Assembly: GCF_010093595.1 (NCBI RefSeq)
Contig: NW_022985438.1
Coordinates: 1 to 64,000, forward strand
From: Mytilinidion resinicola
Lineage: Eukaryota > Ascomycota > Dothideomycetes > Mytilinidiales > Mytilinidiaceae
DNA: 64,000 nucleotides
Reading direction: 5' to 3'
Shown: piece after piece, positions 1 through 10,623 of the stretch
Layout: each line of letters opens with the position of its first letter
How positions within the stretch are numbered: the stretch's first letter is position 1
The notes under the pieces: generated by a model
Database searches by the model: none
What the model was told of the DNA's origin: nothing
Seen by the model: the letters and a program-made list of their open reading frames with translations, nothing else
Made by a program: the position numbers and the translations under genes

Positions 1-61
1 CTAGTTCTAGTCTAGTCTAGTTAATACTTTTGCTACTGCTTAGGGAGTACTAACTCGAGTT

Positions 62-135
62 TTATTACTAGTACTTATTCTATCCGCCTATCTATTTGCC
101 TATCTATCTATCCGTCCGTCCGTCCGTCTATCTAA
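62..135. repeat. CTAT/CCGT tetranucleotide microsatellite
   Basis: An imperfect run of CTAT and CTAC units passes into four CCGT/CCGT-like units and back to CTAT. It is a simple sequence repeat inside the RIP block; the CCGT-to-CTAT variation is compatible with C-to-T change. Confidence 0.7.
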
Positions 136-275
136 TAAGTTTCTACTACACCTATATCCGCATCCGCTTTTTTTTCCGCTTTTACTTCCTATCCCGCCTA
201 TATAAAAACTACTGCTAAAAACGCGTACTTAATAGCTTTCTGCGCCGCTATAGGCGCCTTCTAAAGGGGGGGTAC

Positions 276-301
276 TATTATAGTATTAACCGCGATATAC
301 T
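276..301 (+). repeat. Terminal fragment of the 410-bp LTR family, RIP-mutated
   Basis: The first ~25 bases match the start of the intact LTR at 63294 base for base once C/T and G/A transitions are allowed. They follow a G-rich tract (265-272), as a 3' LTR follows a polypurine tract. Similarity stops near 301, so only the LTR edge remains. Confidence 0.55.
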
Positions 302-954
302 ACTATACTGTAAGTATAGCTGCCTGCTAAGTATACTAGTAAACTTTACGTGCGCTATATCTTATATATAGATCTGCCTCTATTCTGCCTATTTTTAACT
401 TTTTACTAATTTTCTTAAGCTATTATAATAGCTATACGTAGCTATTTAAATCGTTTCTAATACCTGTTTATCTAGTGCTTATATATAATATATTGTTGTT
501 ATAATACTAGGCCTACCTAAATTTATAAAAATATATCCTATCTTCTATATTTTATTACTCCGTCCTGCTGCTCTGCAAGCTAACTACCTACTTAGCTAGG
601 AGTTACCTCTACCTAAACCTATTTAAGTTAAAAAAAAACTAAATAGTATATTAACTATATTAAAAGCATACGCCTAAACCAGCGCTAAAAGCAATATAAG
701 TACTTAGTCTAATAAACTAGATATAATAACCTATTCTAGCAACCTATTAATAACCTAAAGAATACTACTACTATAGCTAATTATTATTACTGCTACTCTA
801 AAGCTTATAATCCTGCGTTTAATAAGCTTTATTCTGCTAAACCCTAAAACCTTAATTAAAATTTAATTTATAGCTCTACTTCCGATAAATAGCTGTATAT
901 ATTATAAATAGCGCCTCCTACTTACTAAAAAACTTAGGTTTAGAAAAGGGGTAC
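302..954 (+). other. Probable 3' end of an LTR retrotransposon internal region
   Basis: This stretch lies directly upstream of a 3' LTR and ends with an A/G-rich tract (about 943-951) in the position of a polypurine tract. A short frame just before it reads LGLEKG, which resembles the last residues of copia-type polyproteins. The rest is too altered by RIP to assign. The copia assignment is weak. Confidence 0.35.
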
Positions 955-1364
955 TATTATAGTATTAACCGCAATATCCTACCTACTAAAATTCTGCCGC
1001 AGATTGCTATAACTCTAGCAATCTGCACCGGCCTACTACTATTAGCCGGCCTTTTACCCTGCCTGCCCTGCTCCGCTTCTATTTTACTTCCGCTTTCTAT
1101 TCTATCCTGCTCTAGCTACCTACCGGCTGCCCCCTTTTCCTATTACCTAATCTAGTAAAAACCTTGTGTATACGCATACTACGCGCCGAAATAGTATAAA
1201 GGCCGTACGCTATACGCTCGGCTACGCCCTTATATTTGGTAGCTTATCTCCCGTTTTCCTATTCCTTATATAACGTCTTAATTCTCTATATAGTATTATA
1301 TATAGCACCTAATTAACGCTTTTTTTTAAGCCCTTAACCTTTTATATATAGCGCTATTATAATA
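955..1364 (+). repeat. LTR, 410-bp family, RIP-mutated copy
   Basis: It is the same length and colinear along its whole extent with the unmutated LTR copies at 13364-13773 (inverse) and 63294-63703. The differences are mainly C-to-T and G-to-A transitions; the terminal TGTCACGG has become TATTATAG. A purine-rich tract directly upstream suggests it is the 3' LTR of an element lying to the left. It is inserted into a pogo-like transposase relic that starts immediately downstream. Confidence 0.85.
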
Positions 1365-2511
1365 ATAATAATCTAAGAAGTTAATACCTATAGATAGGCT
1401 ATCCCGCTATTTATTATTTTTTCGGGTAAGTACTACTTTTCTATATAGTATAAGGGTAATAATATACTACTAGACTAGGTTATAGCAGTAAGTAATAATA
1501 GCTGGACGATAAATAAGCTTAGTATTACCTGGCTATAGTATTTTAATAAATATATAAAGGATTGCACTATAGGTATATATTAGCTGCTAATTATTAATAG
1601 CTATAAAAGCTACCGCTTGCTTAAATTTAAAGAGATTTATAAAAAGAATAATATTATTACTTTCTATATACTAGCGTATTTATTACACCTACTGCAGCCG
1701 CTTAATATTAGCTGCTTTACGCCGTTAAAAAAGGTATACAGGCGCTAAATTAAGGACTTAATACGCTACTATATTAACTATATTATAAAGCTAGAGTTCT
1801 TACTAGTATTTAAAGCAGCCTTCTATAACTTAATTATAAAAAGTAATATTTGCGCAGGCTTTTAAGGCGCAGGCCTTATACTGCTTAATTTAGAAGCAGT
1901 ACTTTTAAAGCTTAATATTCGGCTTTATACGCTATTACCTCCTGTAATAGTAGAGGCTTAATAGGAATTAAAAACACTAAGCAACGCTTATAAGCTAGGC
2001 TCTTAATTAGCTTTAATTTATAATTATATTTAAAGGTATTAAAATAGCTCGCCTATAGCAATTTTTAATACGCTTAGCAGCTTTTCTAAAGGTGCTGTAA
2101 TAATAATATATTAAGCTATACTACTGTATAATATAGTTGCCAGCCTTTAAAAGGTAAATAAAGCCGCTATAAAATATAAAGCGCGTAAAAAAAAGCGGAT
2201 CTAGAAAGAAAAAACTCTAATAATAAAAGCAGGCTTTTAAATAGCTACTTAAAGGCTTAATAAAAACGCCTAAAGTAAAAGGCAGTAAGGTAAAGCAGAT
2301 TCTAGTAGGAGCGCGCGGCGCTATAAACGCTGCGGCGAGCTAGAGTATAATATTTATACGTGTAAAAATAATATAGAGGTTGCTATAGATTAGGCTATAA
2401 GTTATATATAGTTAATATCTATTAGCGTTATAAAGTAATTAACGTTTAAAGCCGGTTTTTATAATAAAGTAGACGGCTTACTTAGGTAAACAGCTTACTT
2501 ATAGAATACGT
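1365..2511 (+). pseudogene. 3' half of a pogo/Tc1-like transposon with DDE transposase relic
   Basis: The plus-strand frame, interrupted by TAG/TAA at former CAG/CAA/TGG sites, reads as the C-terminal half of a fungal pogo-type DDE transposase. Visible are a WTINKL-like stretch near 1500, the LLQPLNISCF motif near 1690 (the conserved 'HLLQPLDVGCF' region), and a basic segment followed by a decayed CCHC zinc knuckle around 2320-2370. The right terminal repeat carries a duplicated GCTTACTTA motif and ends GAATACGT at 2511, followed by the target dinucleotide TA. The catalytic N-terminal half is missing because the LTR at 955-1364 sits at the break; the other half would lie left of the window. 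The family is related to but distinct from the elements at 22827 and 33540. Confidence 0.75.
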
Positions 2512-3802
2512 TATTTTTATTATAAATACTATATATAGCTTTAGTACGCGCTACTAAGTTAAACTAGCCTTTAATAATTATAGAATTTTTATATAGGGCT
2601 TTTTACTAGTTATATAGTCGATTAAATCGCGTTTTAAGGCTAAGTATTCGGTTAATAAAGTTCCTTAGCTACTTCTAGCTAACCTAGCTAGCGCTATATT
2701 TAGTAAGTAGTATATTCGCTATATTATATATAGTATTAAAAGTAGGCGCAAACCTATATATATTTAGGTTTAGTATATATTTAATAATTACCTTTTTTTT
2801 AGTTATAGTAAGTTTTTTTAAATTAGGTTTATAATCGCGATATATAGACTTTTTAGCGCATTAGTTGCGTAGTATAGATTTAGGGATATTATATAGTAAT
2901 ATAGTATACTATATACTAGAAATCTATATAAAATTAATAAATAAAATAGTAAAAAAAAGGTTTTTTTTATTATATAGTAAAAAACCAGATAGTAAGCCTA
3001 TATTAGGAAACGGATACACCCTATTCGGGCAATCCGCGCCTTGCTTACAGTTTTTGCGCTTTACCTAACCTAGTAATCGACCTTAACAACCGCTATAAAA
3101 AGCCCTTCCTTCGCCGTTATTTTCTATCCCCTTTTTTAACCTTTTCTTTCTACTTTTATCCCTCTATCTACGCGGCTTTTACTTATACTAACTGCTATTA
3201 TTAGGCTTTAGCAAATCCTTTATAAGGTATTTTTCGAATTCCTACCGCAGCCTAATACTGCACTGCCTTATTTTATCCCTATTATTTATTATATATACTG
3301 CACTATTTAGCTTTATATACCTTTAGCAATTACTAGTACTACTAAATCTAATTCTTAGCTTATATTTATATATATATAGCAGCCCGCCCGCTTCTATTTT
3401 TTTATTTTTTTATATATTTTTATTTTTTATTTTTTACCTTTTACCTTTTTCTATTATATACTTTCCCTTTTTTACTTTTTCTTTTAGATCCCCGCTTATA
3501 TTATATTAGTAGCAGCTAAAGCTAAAAAGGCGAAACTTACTGCCTATTTATATAGCTATTCCCTGCTCCGGACTTACTAATACTAATTTACTATATACTA
3601 CTTTATTCCTTTTTTTAGTAAATAAATATATAGCTTTTATACTATTATTTTATTTCTAATACTTCTATACTGCGCCCCGCTTCTTTAGTTAAAATAGCTA
3701 GGCTAATCCCTTACTTACTACGCTATATCCCCGCTCCTAGCTTCTATTTCTAGCTTTTACTTTTAGTAGCTATAGTGTTTTCGCTAGCCCTATAGTAGTA
3801 GT

Positions 3803-3900
3803 AGGGTGCTCCGCCCTATATAAAGTATATAGTATTACTATAATATTATAATATAACTAGCAGCAGGCTAATACCTAAAAGCTAGCAGCTAATAGCTTAG
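3803..3900 (+). repeat. Direct repeat, copy 1 (about 95 bp)
   Basis: It begins AGGGTGCTC and ends in GCTAGCAGCTAATAGCT. A second copy lies at 4189-4286. Many differences are transitions. The nature of the repeat is unknown. Confidence 0.6.
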
Positions 3901-4188
3901 AAATAGTATTACTATAAACTATAAAAGGTAAATAGAACCCTTTTTAAATCCTACTTTAGCCGGAATAAGGCACTTTTTAGTAAATAGCGCCTATACTATT
4001 ATTTTAGTTCTAGTTATCTAGCCTTATATTTTCTAACTTTAGCTTTTTAGTAGAATATACTAGCTAATCCGCGCTTTATTAGCTGCGCTTTACTAAAGGC
4101 TAGATTTTTTAAAAATAATATAGTAGAGTATCTATATAAGGTATTAATTTTATTTATATAACTTTTACCCTACTATAATAGCCTCTGC

Positions 4189-4286
4189 AGGGTGCTCTAC
4201 CTTATATTAAGTATTTAATATAGCTATAATATTTTAATATAGCTAGTAGAGGGCTAATAACTAGAAGTTAGCAGCTAATAGCTAAG
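4189..4286 (+). repeat. Direct repeat, copy 2 (about 95 bp)
   Basis: Partner of 3803-3900, about 386 bp downstream. The pair could be termini of a short element or a local duplication; flanks do not decide. Confidence 0.6.
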
Positions 4287-5260
4287 TAGGTAAAAATACG
4301 GAAAGTAATTAGGCCTTTATAGCGCCTATATATCTAATATATAATAGCTAGGTTCCTAATAAAAATTATCTTAGAAACGCTAAAAGCGATAAATAATTTA
4401 ATACTATTATTTCTACCTTCCCTTTAACTAAGCCTTTATACTATAATATAGTATTTATATAAATATAAGGCTGTTTTAAAAGGTATTATTAGTAATAGTA
4501 TACTAAGTAATAGTTAGTAGCCTAAAAGAATAACTATATATATAAACCTCTAGATATAGCTTTATTTTCTAAGCTAGATAGCCCTATAGACCTCTATTAT
4601 AATAGCTATTATTAGTACTTTTCTAATAGCTACTTTACTTCCTATAAAATATATTCCTTTTAACCTTTTAGCACTTAAACGCAAGAACTCTAAGCTAAAA
4701 ATAAAGAAATCTAATATAATAGAGTATAACTTTTATAAAGATAAGTTCTATAGATATAATAGGGAGTAAATTAATATTAATAACTTATTACTCGGTTTAT
4801 TAAGCTCTAATATATTACGTTTTCTAAACCCAGGACCCCTTATTATAGTAGAAGCTACTAGCTCTTTAGGTTCGCTATATCTAGATATTTCTAGCTAATT
4901 CTAGCTAATATATATCTAGATAATAAAGGCGGCCTTAGTACTATTCCTTTTCTGTAGACCTAGTAGCCTAGCTAGGAAAAGCCTTACCTAACTACAAACG
5001 TAGAGGAGATAAACTTAACCAGAGATAGGTTATTTAATAGAAATAGTCTAGGTAGGTATATTAATAGTATTATAGCACTAATTTGCTAATTAATAATAGA
5101 ATTTGCTTTCGTTCTAGATATTATAGCTAAAGTAAGCCCTAGTATAGATAATATCTAATCTAGTAGTTAACCGCGAGAATATTAGGATAATAGCCGGGAT
5201 ATAGCTAGGATACGCGCATTTTCTATAGAGAACACGGCAGCCGCATATAATAGTAAGTAG

Positions 5261-6667
5261 TCCTCCTGCAGATTTAAGAAACCTATTTTAACGCCCTTTA
5301 AAGACATATTTTTGGATCAGAGCGCACCTTATAATAATGTCGCCATAAGAAGCCGGCCATCTGCACGCAAGCGGGAGTACGCCTTATTTGCCGATAATCA
5401 CACCTCAAAACTGGCCTTGGAAGACTCCCGTTCAGCAAAGCGGCAGTCAACCCAGCTACAGGCAGAGAGCCTTGCACGTAGTGCTATGTGCACACCAACA
5501 TCGACAACGACGCCGCCGGCGCCAGCGGCCGGCGGCAGCCCTTTCTCGCCTCTCAGAGTCAGCAATCCAAATGCTAGTGGCGGGGACAGTGGCGGCACAG
5601 ACGATGGCGCCGACACCTCCAACCAATCTCGAAGCGACCTCCTTGATTTACAGAATGGCGGTGATGGCGAACAACACGAGGGCGCGATAGAGAAAGACCT
5701 GCTGCATTCCTCAAGACAATCAGTCTCTCCGTCTGAACAAAGACCGCGCGATCAAGACTTCAGTCCGTATTCAGAGGAGGGTGGAGATAACAGCGACGCC
5801 AGCGATGGCGAAGTTGGGAGGAGCGATGAGGACGAACCCAGTCAGGCTGATGACTTTTCAGAGCGCGGCACGTCACAAACCGCTCTTAGACCACGGGATT
5901 GTAGCACAATGCGCACGACGACGTCTCGACAAGTGATCCCGCGCCAATCTCAACACCTGTCTAGGCCTGGAACAGACAGAGTGACTTGGTCTGGCTCCCC
6001 ACAAATATCCCCGCAAATATCCACTCCAAGAGCGACAGCTGTGAATGAACCCAGCATCAATCGTGGACCCAGCGCCAACCAGGCCTACCAGATAGCTGAT
6101 ATTACTCTTCACCCTGTGCCAAAGGCTGTGTCGATTGTAACAGCAACGGTCTGTTGCAAGGAGTCAAAATTGCCTCCAGACCTCATAACGCTTGACACCA
6201 GCATTTTCGGAGAGAGAGGTCACGTCATCCGTATGACCCAGTTATCGCAGGATTCATGGTTGTTACTGGGATGCTGATATGACGACGGTGCATCAGACTC
6301 ACGTCCTCATCGGAGCCGGACAGTGCTTAGTGCAGAGCAGAAGAGCAATTCTTACAGCGAAGCTGCGAATCATGACACAGACCATCAAGACAACCACATG
6401 GGCGAAGAGGATGAGGACGGGGACGAGGATACAGATGAAGACACAACGGAATACAAGCCTCATGCCATAGACCCTAATCCGAGGTTTAAGAGAGGCACAA
6501 TGCGCCTTCCCAAACGAAAGCGAGCAGCGTGGCTGGAGTCGGACGACGAGCGGTTACTCGCGTACAGGAGAAACATGGCCATGGAGTGGAAGGAGATATT
6601 CAAACGCTTCCCAGATCGGACCCCAGGCGCAGTACAGGTACGCTATCACACGCTACAAAAAAAATGA
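5261..6667 (+). CDS. Low-complexity protein with C-terminal SANT/Myb-like motif (5' end damaged)
   Basis: The clear coding stretch runs from about 5312 to a GTATGA donor at 6231. A 66-bp intron (6231-6296; branch GCTGAT, acceptor ATCAG) is predicted, followed by exon 2 to the TGA ending at 6667. Splicing removes an in-frame TGA at 6275 and keeps the frame. The N-terminal ~300 residues are acidic, Ser/Pro/Gln-rich and probably disordered. The last ~50 residues (from KRKRAAWLESDDERLL, then WKEIFKRFPDRTPGAVQVRY) match a SANT/Myb-like helix-turn-helix common in fungal nuclear proteins, suggesting DNA or chromatin binding. No ATG opens the frame: it continues upstream to a TAG at 5258, inside the RIP-coloured edge. 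The true start has probably been lost or lies in a mutated upstream exon, so the gene may be a pseudogene. Confidence 0.6.
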
Positions 6668-8015
6668 CCCATCGCCACAACATCGATGTATGTATCCTCT
6701 TCCCTCCAACGAAATTTCGAGGTGTAGTTGAGTCTGGCTCTCCTATTACCCCCACCTCCCGGCAAAAGAATTCCAGTGCGGATACTGTATCCAGCCAGCC
6801 GTCTGCCAAGGACAACCGGGTGACGACAAGCACTTCCTCACTGCGCGTTCCATCGACCCAAGGTCTACCACTAGAGCTAGAAGGAGCCCCACCATGACCG
6901 CCCAAGTCAAAGCCTTTGACACTCCGAACTCCAACACTGGAAGGACGTGAAAGTCAGGAGAGTGAGTCGCTCAAAGCATCGATCGCCTGTACTTTCAGGA
7001 ACTCTCTGCCTCTTGGACAGCGTTTGTCTTACGAGACCACTCCGGAGACCTGTAACGTACGCTTCGCTGAGGAGATTTCGAGGTGAAAAGAGTTAAGACT
7101 GGCTCTCCTATGCCTCAGCAGGAGGCCGCCGACCATCGCCCTTCGTAAATTCCTTCCTAGGCCGAGCTTTTCCAGTTGACTGCTCTCTGCATACAACTTC
7201 AGACCAAGGTTCCAGTCTTCGCGTCCATTACATCTATTGCTCCCGTCGTGTATACCACACCACCCTTCCTCCTTAATCTCCTTTGGACGATGCCGTGCCC
7301 GTACATTTTCATACTGGAGAGTACGATACAAATATTGAATGTTGGGTGGGATATCTCGTGCTCAGCAAAGTCTGCCTGCGTCACCGCTGGATATACAACC
7401 CTGTCGCCCGCCATCTTCTTTGTGGGGCCGGGGGATCAGCCCGAGATCTTCGAGCCTTCGAGCTGACTCTGGAGCTGGCGGTTGGCGAGGCCGAAATGGC
7501 GCAGTCATCGTCGAGCTTCTTACTTTAGGCGTGCGTCGCCAGTACAGTGAGGGTTAGGATAACTATGGGCGGAGGCGCGGAGGGCGATCTCGACTTCAAC
7601 GATTTCTTCGCATAGCGTAAGTACTTCCTGCCGGGCACGCTGCGAGCTCATGCGTTGTTGCTAAAAGAGAATACTAGTAACGTTCCGGAAATTCCTTTTA
7701 AGACTAAGTTTTTCCTAGTAGACTGCTCTCGGAATACAACTGCTAAAGATATAAGTCACTTATGCATTAGTTGGACAAGTCCGAAGTGGGGGCCAGTCCG
7801 TCGGATGAGACCTCTTCCCTCTTGGTGGCCAGTTCCCTAGGGGGCAGTGTGTCTTAATGCATTTATATCCATGCGGCAATGTTCTGACATTGGAACAGTT
7901 GACGACTACCGGCTAGCGATTGCTAGATTCTCCCCATAATGCTCGCTCCCTTGAGACCAACTGTAATCCAAATTAGAATTCTGGTGGAGCACTAAGAGAT
8001 GATGTACAAGAGCGT
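6668..8015. other. Intergenic, ordinary composition
   Basis: Several short overlapping frames exist on both strands, but none shows a recognisable motif, good start context or convincing splice structure. I see nothing assignable. Confidence 0.5.
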
Positions 8016-8155
8016 AGCTAAAAATAGAGGAGCGAGTTTAAGACTGGGTGCCAGAAACGGGATCCACAGTGGACACCAGAACGGGACCCTTTGAAACTTG
8101 GGCACAGCCGCACCTCAAATCCGATACCCTGCAGAATCCCGGCTTGGCTCTGGCA
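8016..8155 (+). repeat. Dispersed repeat A, copy 1
   Basis: About 140 bp beginning AGCTAAAAATAGAGG and containing CAGAACGGGACCCTTTGAAAC recur at 29513-29650 in the same orientation with scattered substitutions and a small deletion. It probably belongs to a transposon shared with repeat B. Confidence 0.75.
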
Positions 8156-8546
8156 CTGGGAGTAACACTCAAAGCGCCCAACTGCTACAGCTGGGCGTGT
8201 TAGTTTTTCAGATGGAGGGATCTTGATTATCGTTGGGGTGCTCATTCTCGTTCTCGTCTTTGGTGCGAGGCGATGAGGCTGAGCTAAATCGGCTGCGGGC
8301 TTGTGAAGCCTGGGCGCCAAGCAAACTTGCGAGAGCTCAGCTCTTGATTGCAACCCCTCATTCACCCTCAACGCTGGGCGAGCTGTTACAAGGTGTTGCA
8401 TTGCACGGCACAGCTACATGACACAGCCCGCGCGCGCTCAGCCTCCTGCTCGCAGAACCCAGCCTGCCTCCTCCCTTCTTCCACAACCTCCCTCCGACCC
8501 GCGCACTCGATTTGCTGCTCCCCGAATTAAACTCACCCATCCACAA

Positions 8547-8838
8547 ATGGCGTACCAAACTCTCGCCATCGCCAGTGCCACCTACAATGCCTTCGCAGGA
8601 CAATACAATGTAATGGCACACAACCGGGAGCCGGAGCGTGGCTTCTTCCTCACGTTCGTGGCACAGGTCCTTCAGACCCTCCGCAACGCCAGCCGCGCCG
8701 ACATCCCATCCAGCCCGGTGACACAGACGAAGTAAACCGTCCCCGCCACCCATTAGATTTCACTTTACCCGCAATTTGCTCATCCCCTTGACTAACTGAT
8801 CAAGGAACTTCGCCGCTTCTTCGAGGACTTTGATCTAA
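8547..8838 (+). CDS. Possible small protein, two exons
   Basis: An ATG in good context (CACAAATGG) opens 62 codons with no low-complexity bias. A donor at 8732 (GTAAAC), a CTAAC branch site and an acceptor AAG ending at 8804 would join it to a short second exon ending at a TAA (8836-8838), giving about 72 residues. I recognise no domain. It lies between repeats A and B, so it may be part of the same repetitive element rather than a host gene. Confidence 0.3.
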
Positions 8839-8845
8839 CGGCCGA

Positions 8846-9010
8846 CCGATAACCCTCGTCTTCCTGCCCTGCCTTGAAGCGCCTTCGGACAACCGCACGT
8901 AAAAAAGCTTCTGGCGCGCAGTCCCAGATTCGAACCCGATCTACACCGAGGGCTGCACAAATGAATACAATCATGGAAGCCGAAAAGGGCGGGGCGCTGA
9001 ACAGGACTGC
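8846..9010 (+). repeat. Dispersed repeat B, copy 1
   Basis: About 165 bp running through CTGCCTTGAAGCG and the segment around the ATG at 8961 recur in inverted orientation at 29316-29475. It holds the 5' end of the gag-like relic and, on the minus strand, a pol III B-box-like GTTCGAATC (8927-8935). Confidence 0.75.
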
Positions 9011-9670
9011 AGCGTAGTAGCCGAGAGTCGACGCGCCTCAAGAACTGCTGCCGCCGTCCCTCGTGGCCATGAAGCAAATGACTCCGCCCGCGGCAGGCCC
9101 ATCGTTCTCGAGCCCCCTCGCATTACAGAGACATCCCATGCCGAGATGCGGCAAGCTGCGAAGACTGCCGCTGCAGCTGTTCGCAATCGTGAGCTCAACG
9201 CCTCCACTGGCCAGCCTTACATTCTTGGATCGACCTCCGCTGACGATCGGGCTGCTCGTAACCGTGAGGCCAACACGTCGGCTTCCAGTACTCAGGCCAT
9301 TGTCCCCCGTCCATCCGATCGCGACCGCGGGCTGTCCCGGCTGGACAGCGCGACTCTGGAACTCTACCCGGCTGTGGAGGCAGCTCTCCGACAGAGTACT
9401 GGTGTTATGACTCCGCCGCCAACTATGTACGTCCCGCCCCTGTCTGGCGACATGCCCCCCCCCGCCTGCGCGTGCCCCGGCTGTTGCGCCTGCGCGTGCC
9501 CCGACTGTTGCGAACACTTGTAGCGCCCGCCGCGGCCGACATACCACTATTGATGTGTCTGGGGCTGCTGGCCGGCGCTTGCATAATCGCATCAGCATTA
9601 CGGTCCACGATACGGACGCTAAGGATGAGGATGAGGAGTATATGGGATCTGCGCGCCAGCTAGATGCGCC
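8961..9670 (+). pseudogene. Gag-like transposon protein relic
   Basis: The frame starts at an ATG (MNTIMEAEKGGALN) that is shared with the repeat copy at 29.3 kb. It is broken at once by TAGTAG, most simply from CAGCAG. A longer open part (9146-9523) contains DRGLSRLDSATLELYPAVEAAL and MTPPPT, a Pro/Ala-rich composition of the kind seen in fungal retroelement gag proteins. A 24-bp duplication at 9464 ends this part in a Cys-rich tail. Frameshifts follow. The superfamily is uncertain. Confidence 0.5.
9464..9511 (+). repeat. 24-bp tandem duplication
   Basis: Two adjacent 24-bp units (9464-9487 and 9488-9511) differ by one base. In frame they encode repeated ACACPxCC, inside the gag-like relic. 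Confidence 0.85.
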
Positions 9671-9828
9671 CACCCCCAAAAGTACCCCTGCGGATCTGCT
9701 TTGACTCTCTTTCTTCCCTTTGGTCTGCTCTTTTTGGTTCTTTTCGACACGGCCTGGATTCGATGGCTGCCTTTGCTCCTTCTCGATCGGCCCAATTGGT
9801 GCTTTTAATCAGCCGGTCACTCCTATAT

Positions 9829-10563
9829 TCATGATGGCTTTCCACACAGGACCGAGCTGCTCGATAGCTGCACCGCCATGCATCGCCAGTTCTCCTTCCC
9901 TTCCGTTGTTCGAAGTTCCGTTTCTATTGTCTGCCTGATCTTCCGCAGTTGCGCCTTTTCCCTGTCCTCCTCTTCGACTCTGGATGTGTCTACTGTGCAG
10001 TATAGAGTGTTGGTTGGCGTTGTTGACGTTGTGTGTGTGGAGACCGTTTGTAGGTTGCTTGGCTGGCTATATGGTGGCGTGCACGCCACGTTTGCGTATG
10101 ACGGTGTTCCGCTGGGGGTGGTCTGTATCTTAGATAGTCTCGTGTCCACCATATCCACCATTGCCTTGACTTCCGTCTTAAGCGCTTCTCTTTCCTGGGT
10201 GAGTGTTCTTGTTAACTCGTTGATCTGGTTGGCGTGTTCTTTAGACAGAGTTTCTATTCGTTTGGCGTGCTCTTTTTCTCTTTTTTCTATAGAAGCTTGG
10301 GTTTTCTGGTGAATTTCCTTCTGCTCGACGTGCCCTTGTTGGAGTTTCTCTAACAATCTTGCGACAACTTCACCTATTTGCGCGATTTTCTTTCGGTCTT
10401 CTTCCCTTTTCTTTTCGAGCTCTTTTATTATCTGGTATGTGTTCTCCACCATTAGCGCCATCTTGCTTGTTCCCGTGTTCCCTCCTTTTGTCGCTTGCGT
10501 CGCGGGTTGGGAGGCTTCAGGGGTGCGCGTGTCCGATCGGCTTGAGGTCTTTCTTTGCGTCAT
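9829..10563 (-). pseudogene. Truncated ORF1 of a LINE-type retrotransposon
   Basis: The minus-strand frame starts at an ATG at 10563 (MTQRKTSSRSDTRTPEASQP). It continues with a long charged coiled coil (about residues 30-140: YQIIKELEKKREEDRKK and repeated KEHAK/KEHAN), then a Thr/Pro/Ser linker and the segment RKIRQTIETELR...ENWRC. That layout (coiled coil, linker, small C-terminal domain) matches ORF1 proteins of ascomycete Tad-like LINEs. After ENWRCMAV the similarity seems to end and the frame runs into unrelated sequence to 9829, so ORF1 is cut short. No reverse transcriptase follows. Composition is not RIP-like. Confidence 0.6.
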
Positions 10564-10623
10564 ATGTTCCAGTGCGCAGGACGCGGGCAGAGACCATGCT
10601 AAACACAATCTTTCGGCCCGAGT

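Larger units (their letters stand above)
1..5260. other. TA-rich RIP-mutated block, left end
   Basis: This block is dominated by TA, TAG and TAA strings, and CpA/TpG dinucleotides are nearly absent, which is what RIP leaves after converting CpA to TpA on both strands. No open gene survives. Recognisable pieces inside it are listed separately: LTR remnants at 276 and 955, a pogo-like transposase relic ending at 2511, and a 95-bp direct repeat pair at 3.8 and 4.2 kb. In the remaining stretches (302-954, 2514-3800, 3901-4188 and 4287-5260) I see no gene, RNA or repeat that I can name. The change to ordinary composition near 5.26 kb is abrupt. Confidence 0.85.

Noticed and set aside
2865..3068. 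67-codon frame in the left RIP block
   Set aside because: Start and content are TA-rich repeat translation (Ile/Tyr/Lys-rich) with no motif.
7176..7557. Overlapping 70-100 codon frames on both strands
   Set aside because: Mutual overlap, no splice-consistent gene model and no recognisable motif.
8920..8945. Possible tRNA gene (GTTCGAATC box followed by a T run on the minus strand)
   Set aside because: No acceptor-stem pairing or anticodon arm can be drawn, and the box lies inside a dispersed repeat.
9038..9679. 213-codon minus-strand open frame
   Set aside because: It is antisense to the gag-like relic, GC-rich and Arg-rich, with no recognisable domain.
9878..10312. 144-codon plus-strand open frame
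   Set aside because: It is the antisense shadow of the LINE ORF1 coiled coil; its Val/Ser/Cys-rich composition follows from the opposite strand.
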